Shown: positions 7,479 to 16,849, counted from the first letter of the stretch. The stretch: 64,000 bases of DNA from an uncultured Clostridia bacterium (GCA_947624015.1 CANQIA010000008.1:19504-83503), one strand, 5' to 3'. A program made the numbers and translations. The notes: generated from the letters alone by a model not told the origin.

Positions 7479-8487
7479 CCTTTCCGAAACCACAATTGGG
7501 AAAAGTGCAATGATCACAGGAAAGACAAAGTCCCCCTTCTCCCATTATGTCAATATCCTTTTTGCAAAGCTTTTCTCCCGTAAGTATACGAGGAAGCACT
7601 ATGTCAAATACGGTTCTTTTGGCATACATAACGCAGCCGGGAAGCCCAATTACAGGCACACCGTTCTTATAAGCCAGCATAAACATGGCGCCGGGTAAAA
7701 CAGGCGCACCATAAGTTATAACATCTGCGCCTGTATTTTTTATTGCAAGAGGGGTCCTGTCATCGGGATCCACGCTCATTCCTCCCGTGCATATTACCAT
7801 ATCCGCCCCTCGCTCTATCATTGAGTTTATAGTATCGGTTATATGTTTACTGTCATCGCCGCCCAATGTATGCTCTGTTATTTTAACGCCGTATTCGGAA
7901 AGCTTTTTCTCTATTACAGGGGTAAAAGTATCTTTTACGATGCCTTTAAGTATCTCGCTGCCCGTAGCTATGACGCCTGCCGTTTTAAGCACATAGGGCA
8001 TTATTTCAAATATAGGAGATCCCACTGATCTTGCCCTTTCCATTTTTTCCTTATGGATGATAAGGGGTATTATCCTTGTGCCTGCCAGCTTATCGCCCTT
8101 TTTTACGGGAAAATCTCCGTGTCTTGACGCTATCATCATTTCGCCCATAGAATTTATGGATCTCAATTTTTTTCTGTCGATTTTAAGCACACCGTCAATA
8201 TCTGCAATAAGCTCTATTTTGCCTTCGCTTACATCGGAGCCGTGCATATTTTTACCCTTGCAAATATTGAAAAGTATTTCTGCCGCTTGGTTTTCATGGA
8301 GCATATTTTCATTGTTTTCCCATATGTATATATGCTCCTTGCCTACGCTTAAGAGAACAGGTATGTCCTCTTCTCTTATAATGTGACCCTTTTTGAATAC
8401 GGATCCCTTTTCAACATCTTTTATTATCCTTGTAATATCGTGGCAAAGCACCTGTCCTACTGCATCTTCTGTTTTGATCAGCTTCAT
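7471..8487 (-). CDS. MoeA-like molybdopterin-binding protein with C-terminal cysteine cluster
   Basis: This roughly 338-residue protein has the MoCF-biosynthesis (MoeA/CinA-type) domain from about residue 165, with VIATGSEILKG, TLGGDDSKHI and VICTGGMSVDPDDRTP. The N-terminal 160 residues carry the shortened MoeA-like region LIKTEDAVGQVLCHD. Such proteins bind molybdopterin and are thought to help insert molybdate or deliver cofactor. The extreme C-terminus CLSCDHCTFPNCGFGKG holds four closely spaced cysteines suited to a metal site, which classical MoeA lacks. It is the first gene of the cofactor block. ATG codons at 8499 and 8487 are both possible; 8487 is chosen because MKLIKTEDAVG resembles family N-termini. 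No strong ribosome site decides it. Confidence 0.85.
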   Translation of the reverse strand: MKLIKTEDAVGQVLCHDITRIIKDVEKGSVFKKGHIIREEDIPVLLSVGKEHIYIWENNENMLHENQAAEILFNICKGKNMHGSDVSEGKIELIADIDGVLKIDRKKLRSINSMGEMMIASRHGDFPVKKGDKLAGTRIIPLIIHKEKMERARSVGSPIFEIMPYVLKTAGVIATGSEILKGIVKDTFTPVIEKKLSEYGVKITEHTLGGDDSKHITDTINSMIERGADMVICTGGMSVDPDDRTPLAIKNTGADVITYGAPVLPGAMFMLAYKNGVPVIGLPGCVMYAKRTVFDIVLPRILTGEKLCKKDIDIMGEGGLCLSCDHCTFPNCGFGKGE

Positions 8488-8557
8488 TATATCACTCATT
8501 TCGTCAACATACTCAATATATCATCGAAAGCAAGCTATATTTTCTGCTTCGGATAAC

Positions 8558-10105
8558 TTATTTGAAGCTGTTAAACACTATCTTGCCCGAAGCACTAAGC
8601 TCGCTGTCGCTCAAGCCGTCTGCGGCGTTGCTTCCGCTCAGGAGAGCTGCCGAGGTCTCGTCCTTATCGCAAAGTGACCAGTTGCACCAGCTTAAATTTT
8701 TTTCTTCCATAAATTTAAGCCAATTCCTTGTTTCGTCCACATACACATCGCCGGAGCCGCCGGCGTCGCTTGTACCCCACTCCGAAATAAATACGGGAAT
8801 GCCGGCATTGATAGCGCCTGCTACTTTGTCTCTGTACTGCTGTGTATGAGTGCCTGCGTAAAAATGAAAAGTGTACATTATATTATCGTAAGATAACCTG
8901 TCTTTCGAAACGTTATCCAGATCCTTACTCCAGTCAGGACTGCCTACGAGTATTATAGCATCCTTATCTATTTTTCTTATGGCAGATATTATTCTCTCGG
9001 CATAGGGCTTTACTTCGTAAGACCAAATTACAGAACCGTTAGGCTCGTTGCATATTTCATATATTACGCCCTTGCTATTTTTATATCTTTCTGCCATTTC
9101 TTTAAAAAACAGCTCTGCCTCGTCTACATGCTTCAAGGGGTTTCCATCGACCAATATGTGCCAATCTATAATAGCATACATATCATTTGCAAGAGCATTG
9201 TCCACACCGGATATAAGAGTTGTTTTTACGGAGCTGTCCTGAATATATCCGTTTTGCTCGGTGTACATGGCAAACCGCATTACATTTGCGCCTCTGTCTC
9301 CGACAGCCTTTATATAATCATTTGAGACAAACTGAGGAAACCACTGGAGACCATGGCTGCTCATACCTCTAAGTACGACAGGCTCGCCATCTTCATTGCA
9401 TAGCTGTGAACCCTTAACACATAGCGCGCCGTTTTCACTTACTCCGCCGGAGCGAACTGTTATGGGCTGCTCAGGTTCAAGGGCATGTTTCTCACTCTCA
9501 GTGTTTACAGTTGTTACTTTATATTTATCCATAGCTTTTTTAATGAGCGTACAGGCTTCTGCTCTTGTAAGGGGGCTGAGAGGATTGAAATTACCATTAT
9601 TGTCTCCTCCCGCTATACCTGCGCTGTATGCAGCCAGAACAGTATCATAGTATCTGCCGTTAAGCTGTGAAAAATCCTTTATTTTGGCAGATTCCACATT
9701 GTAATCATATGTAAGATCGTCGGCAAGAGCCTTCATAAGTATCTTAACTGCCAGTTGTCTTTCTATGGGCTTATCAAATTTTTCGCCTGTTGGCGGATCC
9801 TCGTCATAGTCGTACCACCCGTTGTTAAGAGCGGCAGCCATATATCCGCCTGCCCAATGAGAAAATGAGCCTGTAGGCTCCACGCCCTTTATCCTGCATA
9901 CAATAGCGGTAAATTCGGCTGAGGTTATGGAATCGTTAGGCTTGAAACTACCGTCCTTATAGCCCGAAAGTATGCCCTTATCCGTCATTTCAACAACCGT
10001 GTTGTAATACCATGCGCCTTTGGAAACATCCGTAAAGCCCGCTCCCATACAGCCTAATGTCAATATAAAAACAACCAATATCGTTATGCAAATAAACTTT
10101 TTCAT
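8558..10105 (-). CDS. Secreted SLH-domain glycoside hydrolase family 5 endoglucanase
   Basis: This 515-residue exported enzyme should cleave beta-1,4-glucans (cellulose-type chains). A signal peptide (MKKFICITILVVFILTLGCMG) is followed by three S-layer homology domains, roughly residues 24-65, 80-125 and 138-190 (for example FTDVSKGAWYYN, FNPLSPLTRAEACTLI). These bind secondary wall polymer and hold the enzyme on the cell surface. Residues 215-510 are a GH5 barrel with the proton donor in YEICNEPNG (Glu354) and the nucleophile in FISEWGTSD (Glu442). The ribosome site AAGGAGG is clear. It lies upstream of the molybdenum block on the same strand, 70 bases away, with no functional link visible. 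Confidence 0.93.
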   Translation of the reverse strand: MKKFICITILVVFILTLGCMGAGFTDVSKGAWYYNTVVEMTDKGILSGYKDGSFKPNDSITSAEFTAIVCRIKGVEPTGSFSHWAGGYMAAALNNGWYDYDEDPPTGEKFDKPIERQLAVKILMKALADDLTYDYNVESAKIKDFSQLNGRYYDTVLAAYSAGIAGGDNNGNFNPLSPLTRAEACTLIKKAMDKYKVTTVNTESEKHALEPEQPITVRSGGVSENGALCVKGSQLCNEDGEPVVLRGMSSHGLQWFPQFVSNDYIKAVGDRGANVMRFAMYTEQNGYIQDSSVKTTLISGVDNALANDMYAIIDWHILVDGNPLKHVDEAELFFKEMAERYKNSKGVIYEICNEPNGSVIWSYEVKPYAERIISAIRKIDKDAIILVGSPDWSKDLDNVSKDRLSYDNIMYTFHFYAGTHTQQYRDKVAGAINAGIPVFISEWGTSDAGGSGDVYVDETRNWLKFMEEKNLSWCNWSLCDKDETSAALLSGSNAADGLSDSELSASGKIVFNSFK

Positions 10106-10119
10106 AATATCCTCCTTAT

Positions 10120-11475
10120 CTATGCCACAGAAGGCTTATTGAATTCCCGTTTTCTCACTATCATATAGCATATGAAATGAGCTGCCGCCGTAAGCGCCCA
10201 TGAAATAGGATATGAAATATACAAGCTTGTAAGCGTGTGCCAAAATCTGAATATGGTAAATATCCATATGACTCTGAATGCGCAGGCGCCTATCAGCGAT
10301 ACCGTCATAGGAAGTACCGAATAACCCATGCCCCTTATTGCGCCGGCAAATACATCCATAGTGCCGCAGAGGAAATATGTGGTAGCTATAAATGAAAGTC
10401 TTATAAGTCCATAGCGTATGACCTCTGCATCGGAAGAATATATATTGAGCAGATGACTTCCCATAAGATATGCACCGTTGCCCATTACAAGACCTATAAG
10501 GGAAACTATCCCTATACATTCCAAAAGCAGAGTGTCGATCCTTTTGTATTTTCCTGCGCCCATATTCTGTCCCGTAAAGCTCAGCGCCGTCTGATGAAGA
10601 GCATTCATTGAAACATATACAAAACCTTCTATATTGCTGGCAGCCGTGTTGCCTGCCATAACAACTGAGCCGAAGGAATTGATAGAAGACTGTATAAGCA
10701 CATTGGAAATATTGAATATAACTCCCTGAAGACCTGCGGGAATGCCTATCCTAAGCATAAATATAAGCTTATCCTTGTAAATTTTAAGCTTTGATATATA
10801 CAGCTTGCACATTCCATCGTTTGTAATAAGGCATTTTATTATAAGTACGGCTGAAATAAATTGTGAAATGATAGTTGCCAGAGCAACGCCTGCCACGCCC
10901 ATATGCAACACTATTACAAAAAACAGATTAAGCGCCACATTTACGATACCCGCAAGTATAAGAAAATACAAAGGTCTTTTTGTATCGCCTACGGCTCTTA
11001 ATATGGCTGCGCCAAAGTTATACAGCATAAAAGCAGGCATACCGCAAAAGTATATTCTCATATATATTACCGACTGGCTAAGTACATCATCGGGAGTACC
11101 CATAAGCGTAAGCAAGGGAGATGCAAGCAATACTCCAAGGAATATAAGTACTATTCCACCCAAAACAGATGTAAGCACTGCCGTATGTACAGTCTGCTGA
11201 ACATTCTCCTCGTCCTTTGCGCCGTAAAATCTTGCCACAAGCACATTTGCGCCAACGGATACGCCTATAAAAAGGTTCACAAGCAGATTTATCAGTGAGG
11301 ATGTGGAGCCTACGGCAGCAAGAGCTGTGCTTCCCGTAAACCGTCCCACTACAACTACATCGGCTGCGTTAAATAAAAGCTGTAATATGCTGGAGAGCAT
11401 AAGCGGTATGGCAAACATAAGTATCTTTCCGAAAAGAGGTCCGTTGCACATATCGATTTCATAGGATTTTTTCAT
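10120..11475 (-). CDS. MATE-family multidrug/cation efflux protein
   Basis: This 451-residue membrane protein belongs to the MATE family, which exports cationic drugs or metabolites using Na+ or H+ gradients. About twelve hydrophobic segments are seen in two homologous halves, and the family-typical stretches VVVVGRFTGSTALAAVG near the N-terminus and AILRAVGDTKRPLYFLI in the middle are present. The start at 11475 (MKKSYEID) follows GGAG by 8 bases; a longer reading adds six residues with no site. Substrate unknown. It follows ispF after a terminator and precedes the cellulase by only 14 bases, so read-through into the latter is likely. Confidence 0.9.
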   Translation of the reverse strand: MKKSYEIDMCNGPLFGKILMFAIPLMLSSILQLLFNAADVVVVGRFTGSTALAAVGSTSSLINLLVNLFIGVSVGANVLVARFYGAKDEENVQQTVHTAVLTSVLGGIVLIFLGVLLASPLLTLMGTPDDVLSQSVIYMRIYFCGMPAFMLYNFGAAILRAVGDTKRPLYFLILAGIVNVALNLFFVIVLHMGVAGVALATIISQFISAVLIIKCLITNDGMCKLYISKLKIYKDKLIFMLRIGIPAGLQGVIFNISNVLIQSSINSFGSVVMAGNTAASNIEGFVYVSMNALHQTALSFTGQNMGAGKYKRIDTLLLECIGIVSLIGLVMGNGAYLMGSHLLNIYSSDAEVIRYGLIRLSFIATTYFLCGTMDVFAGAIRGMGYSVLPMTVSLIGACAFRVIWIFTIFRFWHTLTSLYISYPISWALTAAAHFICYMIVRKREFNKPSVA

Positions 11476-11499
11476 TACAATAACTCCAATCAAAACAAT

Positions 11500-11530
11500 A
11501 TTATAACTCCCTTTTAACGGGGAGTTATTA
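11500..11530 (-). terminator. Terminator hairpin between ispF and the MATE gene
   Basis: The arms ATAACTCCC (11503-11511) and GGGAGTTAT (11520-11528) form a 9-bp stem directly after the ispF stop on the minus strand. The following AATATTGTTTTG is only a moderate U-tract. Confidence 0.65.
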
Positions 11531-11532
11531 AA

Positions 11533-12009
11533 CTACATTTCTATAAGACAGACCGCCTTTGAAGAAATACCTTCGCCGCTGCCTGTAAAGCCAAGCTCTT
11601 CCTCTGTGGTAGCCTTGACATTTACACAGTCGACGGTAATATCCAGAGCTTCGGCTATATTTTTTTCCATTTCATCTATATAAGGGCGCATTTTAGGTCT
11701 TTGCGCCACGATTATAGAATCTATATTTATAATATGTACGCCCTTTTCATCCATTTTTTCCTTAACGTATTTTAAAAGCTTTATGCTGGAAATATCCTTA
11801 TACCGAGGATCCGTATCCGGGAAAAGCTTACCTATATCTCCCATTTTGCAGGCTCCCAAAAGAGCGTCCATAATGGCATGTATAAGCACATCCGCATCGG
11901 AATGACCCAAAAGGCCCTTCTCATAGGGGATATTTACGCCGCCCAGTATAAGCTCCCTATTTTCGGTAAGTCTGTGAACATCATATCCAAGTCCCACTCT
12001 GAAACTCAT
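11533..12009 (-). CDS. ispF: 2-C-methyl-D-erythritol 2,4-cyclodiphosphate synthase
   Basis: This 158-residue enzyme catalyses the fifth step of the non-mevalonate (MEP) isoprenoid pathway in the cytoplasm. Family motifs are intact: GLGYDVHRL with the zinc-binding Asp/His at the N-terminus, [22 protein letters not shown], and the C-terminal [15 protein letters not shown]. The length is typical. AAGGAGG lies upstream of the ATG. It sits 14 bases after the AbrB-type regulator gene, so both probably use the promoter at 12379-12407. No other MEP-pathway gene is in the window. Confidence 0.96.
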   Translation of the reverse strand: MSFRVGLGYDVHRLTENRELILGGVNIPYEKGLLGHSDADVLIHAIMDALLGACKMGDIGKLFPDTDPRYKDISSIKLLKYVKEKMDEKGVHIINIDSIIVAQRPKMRPYIDEMEKNIAEALDITVDCVNVKATTEEELGFTGSGEGISSKAVCLIEM

Positions 12010-12023
12010 TTCAAAGCCTCCTT

Positions 12024-12335
12024 CTACAATATATCCTCAAGCTCAAAGCTGTTATTTTCCGAAGACCGAGTCGGTTCTTTCAATTGAAAACCCGCAAGCC
12101 GTGCAAGCTCTCTTATAGAATTTTTGGATACTCTTTTTCCTTTATATTCTACAAGATCCTCCATTTCACCCGTAAAAATATCTGAAGGCATATACTTCTT
12201 AAGAACTATCATATCATTTGAAGTAAATATTTCAAGTGAATCTCCGTCCTTTATATTAAAACTGGCTCTCAACTCGCTTGGTAAAACCATCCTTCCCAGT
12301 TGGTCTACCTTTCTTACAATACCGGTTGATTTCAT
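12024..12335 (-). CDS. AbrB/SpoVT-family transition-state regulator
   Basis: This 103-residue DNA-binding protein starts with the swapped-hairpin AbrB fold: [19 protein letters not shown], then [18 protein letters not shown]. AbrB proteins are dimeric or tetrameric regulators of stationary-phase and sporulation genes. The C-terminal half (residues 50-103), rich in charged residues, does not match anything I recognise and may mediate oligomerisation. It has a GGAGG site and an excellent promoter. Target genes cannot be told from sequence. Confidence 0.9.
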   Translation of the reverse strand: MKSTGIVRKVDQLGRMVLPSELRASFNIKDGDSLEIFTSNDMIVLKKYMPSDIFTGEMEDLVEYKGKRVSKNSIRELARLAGFQLKEPTRSSENNSFELEDIL

Positions 12336-12378
12336 AAAAATAATTCCTCCATACTATTTTATTTTTTATTTTAGAATT

Positions 12379-12407
12379 ATTTTAACAAATATGGTAATTT
12401 TTGTCAA
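12379..12407 (-). promoter_or_regulatory. Sigma-A promoter of the AbrB-type gene and ispF
   Basis: On the minus strand TTGACA (12402-12407) and TAAAAT (12379-12384) are exactly 17 bases apart, about 45 bases before the ATG at 12335. Confidence 0.8.
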
Positions 12408-12417
12408 TAGTTTTCTG

Positions 12418-12987
12418 CTAGATTTTTCTTTTTTTGTCGAAAACAGCCTTTACTTTCTTAACCGAGCCTCTTGCCTTTCTTATAGAGGTCTCTCCGAAAA
12501 ATCTGCCCCACTGGGTCGTTACCTCCAGAGCTGCCGCATACTTATCTGCCAAAGTTACCGCAAAGGATTCCTTATATTTGGGAAATCCCAGGTAGAGAGG
12601 CCACATATGTTTTAATATGGCGTCGGCTTCTCTTTTGCTCAGATCCTCTACCATTCTTGAAGCATTTCGCACCGCAAGACGTGGATGAAGAAAGGCGTGC
12701 AGTTGAGGTGTAGAAGTATTATGCCAGTCGTACCAGTACAGATCGTGCAAAAGCCCCGCTCTGGCAGCGGCTCTTGGATCGGCACCTATTTTTCTGGCAA
12801 TAAGGAAGCTGTAATAGGAAACATTTATGCTGTGTTGGAGCCTTGATGTTCTGAAATGCTGGTCAAAATTATCAAGCCTTTTTACCTTTATTTCATTAAA
12901 AAATTCATCTATATATTTTCTGAACTCTACCACATTGGGGTCGTTCATATTATTTAGGTCAACTCTTGAACCTATTGCTTTTTTCAT
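12418..12987 (-). CDS. HD-domain hydrolase
   Basis: This 189-residue protein has the HD superfamily metal-binding residues: QHSINVSYYSF (first His), GLLHDLYWYDW (the HD pair near residue 86) and DKYAAALEV (late Asp). Such domains are metal-dependent phosphohydrolases, often acting on nucleotides. The stretch HNTSTPQLHAFLHPRLAVRNA is typical of a clostridial HD subfamily without an assigned substrate. The start at 12987 (MKKAIGS) follows GGAGGG; an upstream reading adds five residues. It lies 18 bases after the YesL-like gene, in a probable two-gene operon. Confidence 0.82.
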   Translation of the reverse strand: MKKAIGSRVDLNNMNDPNVVEFRKYIDEFFNEIKVKRLDNFDQHFRTSRLQHSINVSYYSFLIARKIGADPRAAARAGLLHDLYWYDWHNTSTPQLHAFLHPRLAVRNASRMVEDLSKREADAILKHMWPLYLGFPKYKESFAVTLADKYAAALEVTTQWGRFFGETSIRKARGSVKKVKAVFDKKRKI

Positions 12988-13005
12988 AACTACCCTCCGC
13001 AATGA

Positions 13006-13635
13006 TCATCTCATATCTTCAAAATTATCCTTGTCCATATCGGGTATATATTTTCTGAACAAAAACATAAACATAAGGGATGTAAGTATGGCATAAAAGC
13101 CTGCGCATACAAATATAAGTATATAATATTTAATAACAATGGCTATTGCAGCCAAAAACAGCACAAGACAAGTGACGGTAGTGAGCAAATGTCTGTTTGC
13201 CATAAAAAATGCCGTCTTAAAAAGCTGTATCGTCTTAAACTCAAAGCGTGAAAGTATGGGATATATATATATGGTTATTATAGTTACCTCGTAGAGAATT
13301 ATGAACTGTACGGGATACATAAATGTGCCGAAAGCCGTTGAGCGGTCGATCGTGATAATGTTGAATATCAGCGCCACAGTTATTATACCCAAAATTATTT
13401 CAACAAATGTCGCCTGAAAAAAATTTTTTCTGAAGCTTCTAAAAAAATCTCTTGAAACATAGCCCTCTCTGTTTGAAAGCTGACGTGTTGTAACATAATA
13501 GAGGGCGGTGGTAGATGCGCCCATAGTGATAACGGGCAAACTGCATATGAGCCAAAGCACCGTAAGTATGATAAGGTCTGCCAAAAGAGTGCCCCATTTA
13601 TAAAATTTACTGTCAAGTCCAAGCCATCTTTCCAT
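13006..13635 (-). CDS. YesL-like DUF624 membrane protein
   Basis: This 209-residue protein belongs to the DUF624/YesL family of integral membrane proteins, often found beside sugar ABC transporters. It has five or six hydrophobic segments and the family-typical N-terminus, including LADLIILTVLWLICSLPVIT and a GASTTALYYVT stretch. Molecular function is unknown. The start at 13635 (MERWLGL) is chosen because GGAGG lies 9 bases upstream; an earlier ATG would add 13 residues. No sugar transporter adjoins it here; the downstream partner is an HD protein. Confidence 0.8.
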   Translation of the reverse strand: MERWLGLDSKFYKWGTLLADLIILTVLWLICSLPVITMGASTTALYYVTTRQLSNREGYVSRDFFRSFRKNFFQATFVEIILGIITVALIFNIITIDRSTAFGTFMYPVQFIILYEVTIITIYIYPILSRFEFKTIQLFKTAFFMANRHLLTTVTCLVLFLAAIAIVIKYYILIFVCAGFYAILTSLMFMFLFRKYIPDMDKDNFEDMR

Positions 13636-13742
13636 AATATATATCCTCCGTTTGATAATATCCTTATAATTCATTGTACTTCATTTCTCATTAAAAATCA
13701 ACATTTTGCATAGAATTATATATATTTGTTTTGGAGGTTTAT

Positions 13743-14948
13743 ATGGCAAGCGGTATATTGCAGGTCGAACTATATGATGAAACTATTGCCGAGCCTGTAG
13801 TCGGAGCAAGAGTAACGGTACAAAAGGACGAGGATGTGCTGTACGATGTATATACTAATGAATCGGGACAGACGATCGAAATGGAGTTGGAAGCGCCTCC
13901 TGCCGAATATGCCTTGGAGCAGAATGAGCCTCAGCCATACTCCACATATGATATTACCATAACAGCCGACGGATATGAAACGGTGCGCATAATAGGCAGC
14001 CAGATATTTGCCGAAGCAATAGCGCTCCAAAGAGTATATATGATACCCGGCGAAGGCGAAAATATTATAAATGTGCCGCCTCCTGTACTATGGGGAGATT
14101 ACGAGCCAAAGGAGCCTGAGGAGGAAGTAAAGCCCGTACCCGAGGAAACAGGCTTTGTAGTCTTGGACAGAGTGGTAATACCCGAATATATAGTAGTACA
14201 CGACGGCGTTCCCGGAACAAGCGGTCCCAATTATTATATACCTTATAAGGATTATATCAAAAATGTGGCATCAAGCGAGATATACTCCACATGGCCCGAT
14301 GCTGCCATAAGGGCAAACGTACTTGCAATACAATCCTTTGTTCTTAACAGAGTATTTACGGAATGGTACCGAAACAGAGGTTATAATTTTACCATCACAA
14401 ACTCAACACGCTATGACCAAAGCTTTAGTTACGGCAGAACAATATATGAGGAGATAAGTCAGATAGTTGATGAAATGTTTACAAACTATATTAAAAGAGA
14501 AGGTCAGGTGCAGCCCCTTTTCGCCCAATACTGTGACGGAAGGAAAGTAAGCTGCCCCGGATGGATGACCCAATGGGGAAGCGCCGAACTTGCCGAGCAA
14601 GGCTACCGAGCAATAGATATACTGAGATATTACTACGGAAATGATATATATATCGAAACTGCCGACAAGGTACAGGGTGTGCCTTCAAGCTTTCCCGGAA
14701 CAAATCTTACCGTAGGCTCATCGGGAAATGACGTAAGGACAATACAAAGGCAGCTTAACTCTATTTCCAATACCTACTCAGCCATTCCCAAGCTCAGAGT
14801 TGACAGTGTTTACGGCGAAAGCACCGCCGAGGCCGTCAGAGCTTTTCAGAAGATATTCAATCTTCCTCAGACAGGGGTCGTGGATCTGGCTACCTGGTAT
14901 CAGATATCACAGCTATATGTGTCCATAGAAAAATTGGCAGCGCTGTAA
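13743..14948 (+). CDS. SpoIID-like protein with peptidoglycan-binding domain
   Basis: This 401-residue protein has three parts: an N-terminal beta-rich segment (residues 1-110, carboxypeptidase-regulatory-like, with VVGARVTVQ), a middle region resembling the SpoIID/LytB domain (about 160-295, with YIKNVASSEIYSTWPDAAIRANVLAIQ as its first part) and a C-terminal PG_binding_1 repeat (about 325-395, VGSSGNDVRTIQRQLN and GVVDLATWYQI). SpoIID domains cleave denuded glycan strands in spore and cortex remodelling. No signal peptide is evident, so it may act inside the mother cell or be exported otherwise. The ATG at 13743 follows GGAGG by 5 bases; the upstream TTG reading includes the site itself. 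A terminator follows. Confidence 0.75.
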   Translation: MASGILQVELYDETIAEPVVGARVTVQKDEDVLYDVYTNESGQTIEMELEAPPAEYALEQNEPQPYSTYDITITADGYETVRIIGSQIFAEAIALQRVYMIPGEGENIINVPPPVLWGDYEPKEPEEEVKPVPEETGFVVLDRVVIPEYIVVHDGVPGTSGPNYYIPYKDYIKNVASSEIYSTWPDAAIRANVLAIQSFVLNRVFTEWYRNRGYNFTITNSTRYDQSFSYGRTIYEEISQIVDEMFTNYIKREGQVQPLFAQYCDGRKVSCPGWMTQWGSAELAEQGYRAIDILRYYYGNDIYIETADKVQGVPSSFPGTNLTVGSSGNDVRTIQRQLNSISNTYSAIPKLRVDSVYGESTAEAVRAFQKIFNLPQTGVVDLATWYQISQLYVSIEKLAAL

Positions 14949-14964
14949 ATATACGATTTAAAGC

Positions 14965-15000
14965 AAAAAAGACTCGACACAAAAAGTATCGAGTCTTTTT
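14965..15000 (+). terminator. Rho-independent terminator after the SpoIID-like gene
   Basis: GACTCGA (14971-14977) pairs with TCGAGTC (14989-14995), extended by A/T pairs, followed by TTTTT. The A-run on the other side lets it also serve the convergent minus-strand gene at 15023. Confidence 0.88.
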
Positions 15001-15022
15001 AAACTAAATTCAACAGACCATT

Positions 15023-16759
15023 TTATTTAGTCGTCATTTCGCCCGGGAGTTCTCCCCTTTTTCCAAAATTGCCTCTTCCGAATCCTCTGCCTGCATTTCC
15101 ATATACTGTAACGCCCTTATTTGCCGTTATTTCAAGGGCAGCTTTATCGCCTAAATATACTGTGTATTTTTCGCCTTCTTTTATTTTATCTGATGAAAAT
15201 ATTATATTTTGGAATTCTTTGGCAGATACCTTTTCTCCTATGGAATTGCCCTTGCTGTCCATTATGACAACGGAAGTTTCCGCCTTTTGTGCCTCGTCAA
15301 GAGTTATATTTAATGTATTCTGCTCTCCGCCGTCAGGACACTGAGCCATTCCTGCATTGCCTAAGGCAATAAGGCTTCCGCCGTTTATGCTGCCCTTTGC
15401 CGCATAGTCGATAGCGCCGTTTCCGCTATCCGACGGACCGTCTATAATAACGGAACCCCCGTTTATATAAAGATCTCCGTTGGAATCTATGCCGTCGCCT
15501 TTTGCATCAATGTATAAATTTCCTCCGTTTATAATTATCTGATGTTCATTTTCTTCATCTGTATTTTCCGCAGCTCCAAATTCTGAGCCTCCTCCTGCAT
15601 TTATACCGTCATCCTCTGAGCTTATGTTGATATTGCCGCCGTTTACTGTGGCTACAGCCTTGGACTCGACAGCCTCGTCTTTTGTATCTATACTTATATC
15701 GCCGCCGTTTATGATAAGGTCGCCCTCTGCCTTTATGCCCTTGCTTTTGGGGGAAGAAAGTACAATACTGCCGTTTTCTATGGTTATTATATTGGCAGAT
15801 TTAATACAGTGGTCATTAGAGCTTATATTTATGCTTCCGCCCTTTATCGTTATATCGGCATCGGCTTTGATACCCTTGCTGCTTGGATATTCCGTAGTCG
15901 TTTCCGTTACGCTTTCGCTTATGCTGTTGACTTCTGATGCCACGGTGGTGTTTTCGGTCATATCTCTCATTTTACCCTTAAAGTCTTCGGGCATTTTGCC
16001 TGTCGGCATTTCAGGCGGCATTTCATTCGTCATTTTAGGGAATTGACCGTCCGCAAAATGTCTTTCGCCCATTGGCGGTCTTTCTCCGTCAATAAACATA
16101 CCGCCTCTGCCCCTAGGCTCATTATCCGTGCTTTCGGCAACCTCTCCCAAGGCTGTTATGTTAAGCGTTCCGCCCTCTGTATTTACGTTCTTTTCAGCCT
16201 GAATACCGTCTTGCTTTGCGGAGATCGTTATATTTCCTCCTTTGACGGTAACATCTTCATTGGCATGTATGCCGTCTCCTACGGCGCTGATATTCACGGT
16301 GCCGCTTTCAATATCCACATTGTCATCGGATACAATGCCATGATCGTATTCAGCCTTGATATTAAGCGTGCCGCTGCCTGATATTTCTATATCATCATTT
16401 GAAAATACGCAGCCCTTTCCGTCGCTTTTATATTCTGTGCCGTCTGCAAGGGTATTGTTGCTTCCTTCTGCGGTCTCTATTATAAGCCTGCTGCAATTCT
16501 TGCCGTATATTGCCGGACCCTCGCCGTTTTCAATATCCGCATTATTGAGTATAAGTCTTACATTTTCCTTTGTATCTATGCTTATCATACCCTTGTATTT
16601 GCCCGAAAGCATATATGAACCGCTCTTTGTGATGTTATATGTGTTTTCGGTAACACTGCCAAGATCAACATTTACGGTATTGCCTGTGCCGGCCGATGTT
16701 ATATTGCAGCCTGTAACAAGCATCGCACCTGTAATGATCAAAGCGATCTTTCTTTTCAT
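15023..16759 (-). CDS. Secreted Cthe_2159-type beta-helix carbohydrate-binding lipoprotein
   Basis: This 578-residue protein has a signal peptide with lipobox (ALIITGAMLVTGC, Cys18) and a long run of repeats such as DGIHANEDVTVKGGNITISA and GIKAEGDLIINGGDISIDT, each about 20 residues. These form a right-handed parallel beta-helix of the Cthe_2159 family (carbohydrate-binding domain-containing), members of which bind cellulose or pectin-type polysaccharides. A low-complexity Met/Pro/Gly linker (residues 215-275, GRGGMFIDGERPPMGE) interrupts the helix, and the C-terminus is Gly/Arg-rich (GNAGRGFGRGNFGKRG). With the SLH cellulase and M60 protein it suggests a plant- or host-glycan-associated lifestyle. 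Ligand is inferred. Confidence 0.82.
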   Translation of the reverse strand: MKRKIALIITGAMLVTGCNITSAGTGNTVNVDLGSVTENTYNITKSGSYMLSGKYKGMISIDTKENVRLILNNADIENGEGPAIYGKNCSRLIIETAEGSNNTLADGTEYKSDGKGCVFSNDDIEISGSGTLNIKAEYDHGIVSDDNVDIESGTVNISAVGDGIHANEDVTVKGGNITISAKQDGIQAEKNVNTEGGTLNITALGEVAESTDNEPRGRGGMFIDGERPPMGERHFADGQFPKMTNEMPPEMPTGKMPEDFKGKMRDMTENTTVASEVNSISESVTETTTEYPSSKGIKADADITIKGGSINISSNDHCIKSANIITIENGSIVLSSPKSKGIKAEGDLIINGGDISIDTKDEAVESKAVATVNGGNINISSEDDGINAGGGSEFGAAENTDEENEHQIIINGGNLYIDAKGDGIDSNGDLYINGGSVIIDGPSDSGNGAIDYAAKGSINGGSLIALGNAGMAQCPDGGEQNTLNITLDEAQKAETSVVIMDSKGNSIGEKVSAKEFQNIIFSSDKIKEGEKYTVYLGDKAALEITANKGVTVYGNAGRGFGRGNFGKRGELPGEMTTK

Positions 16760-16849
16760 TCATATCTCTCCTTTCATTGTTTTATACTCATAATAATACC
16801 ATATACTTAAATTAAAATAAAAAGAAAATTAAAAATTAATTAAAATTGG

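Noticed and set aside
8488..8557. Molybdenum-cofactor riboswitch before the cofactor genes
   Set aside because: Only about 70 bases separate the genes, too short, and no stable multi-stem structure is seen.
15624..16046. Hydrophobic open frame on the plus strand
   Set aside because: It is the antisense of the repetitive beta-helix gene; its hydrophobic composition comes from the repeats on the other strand.
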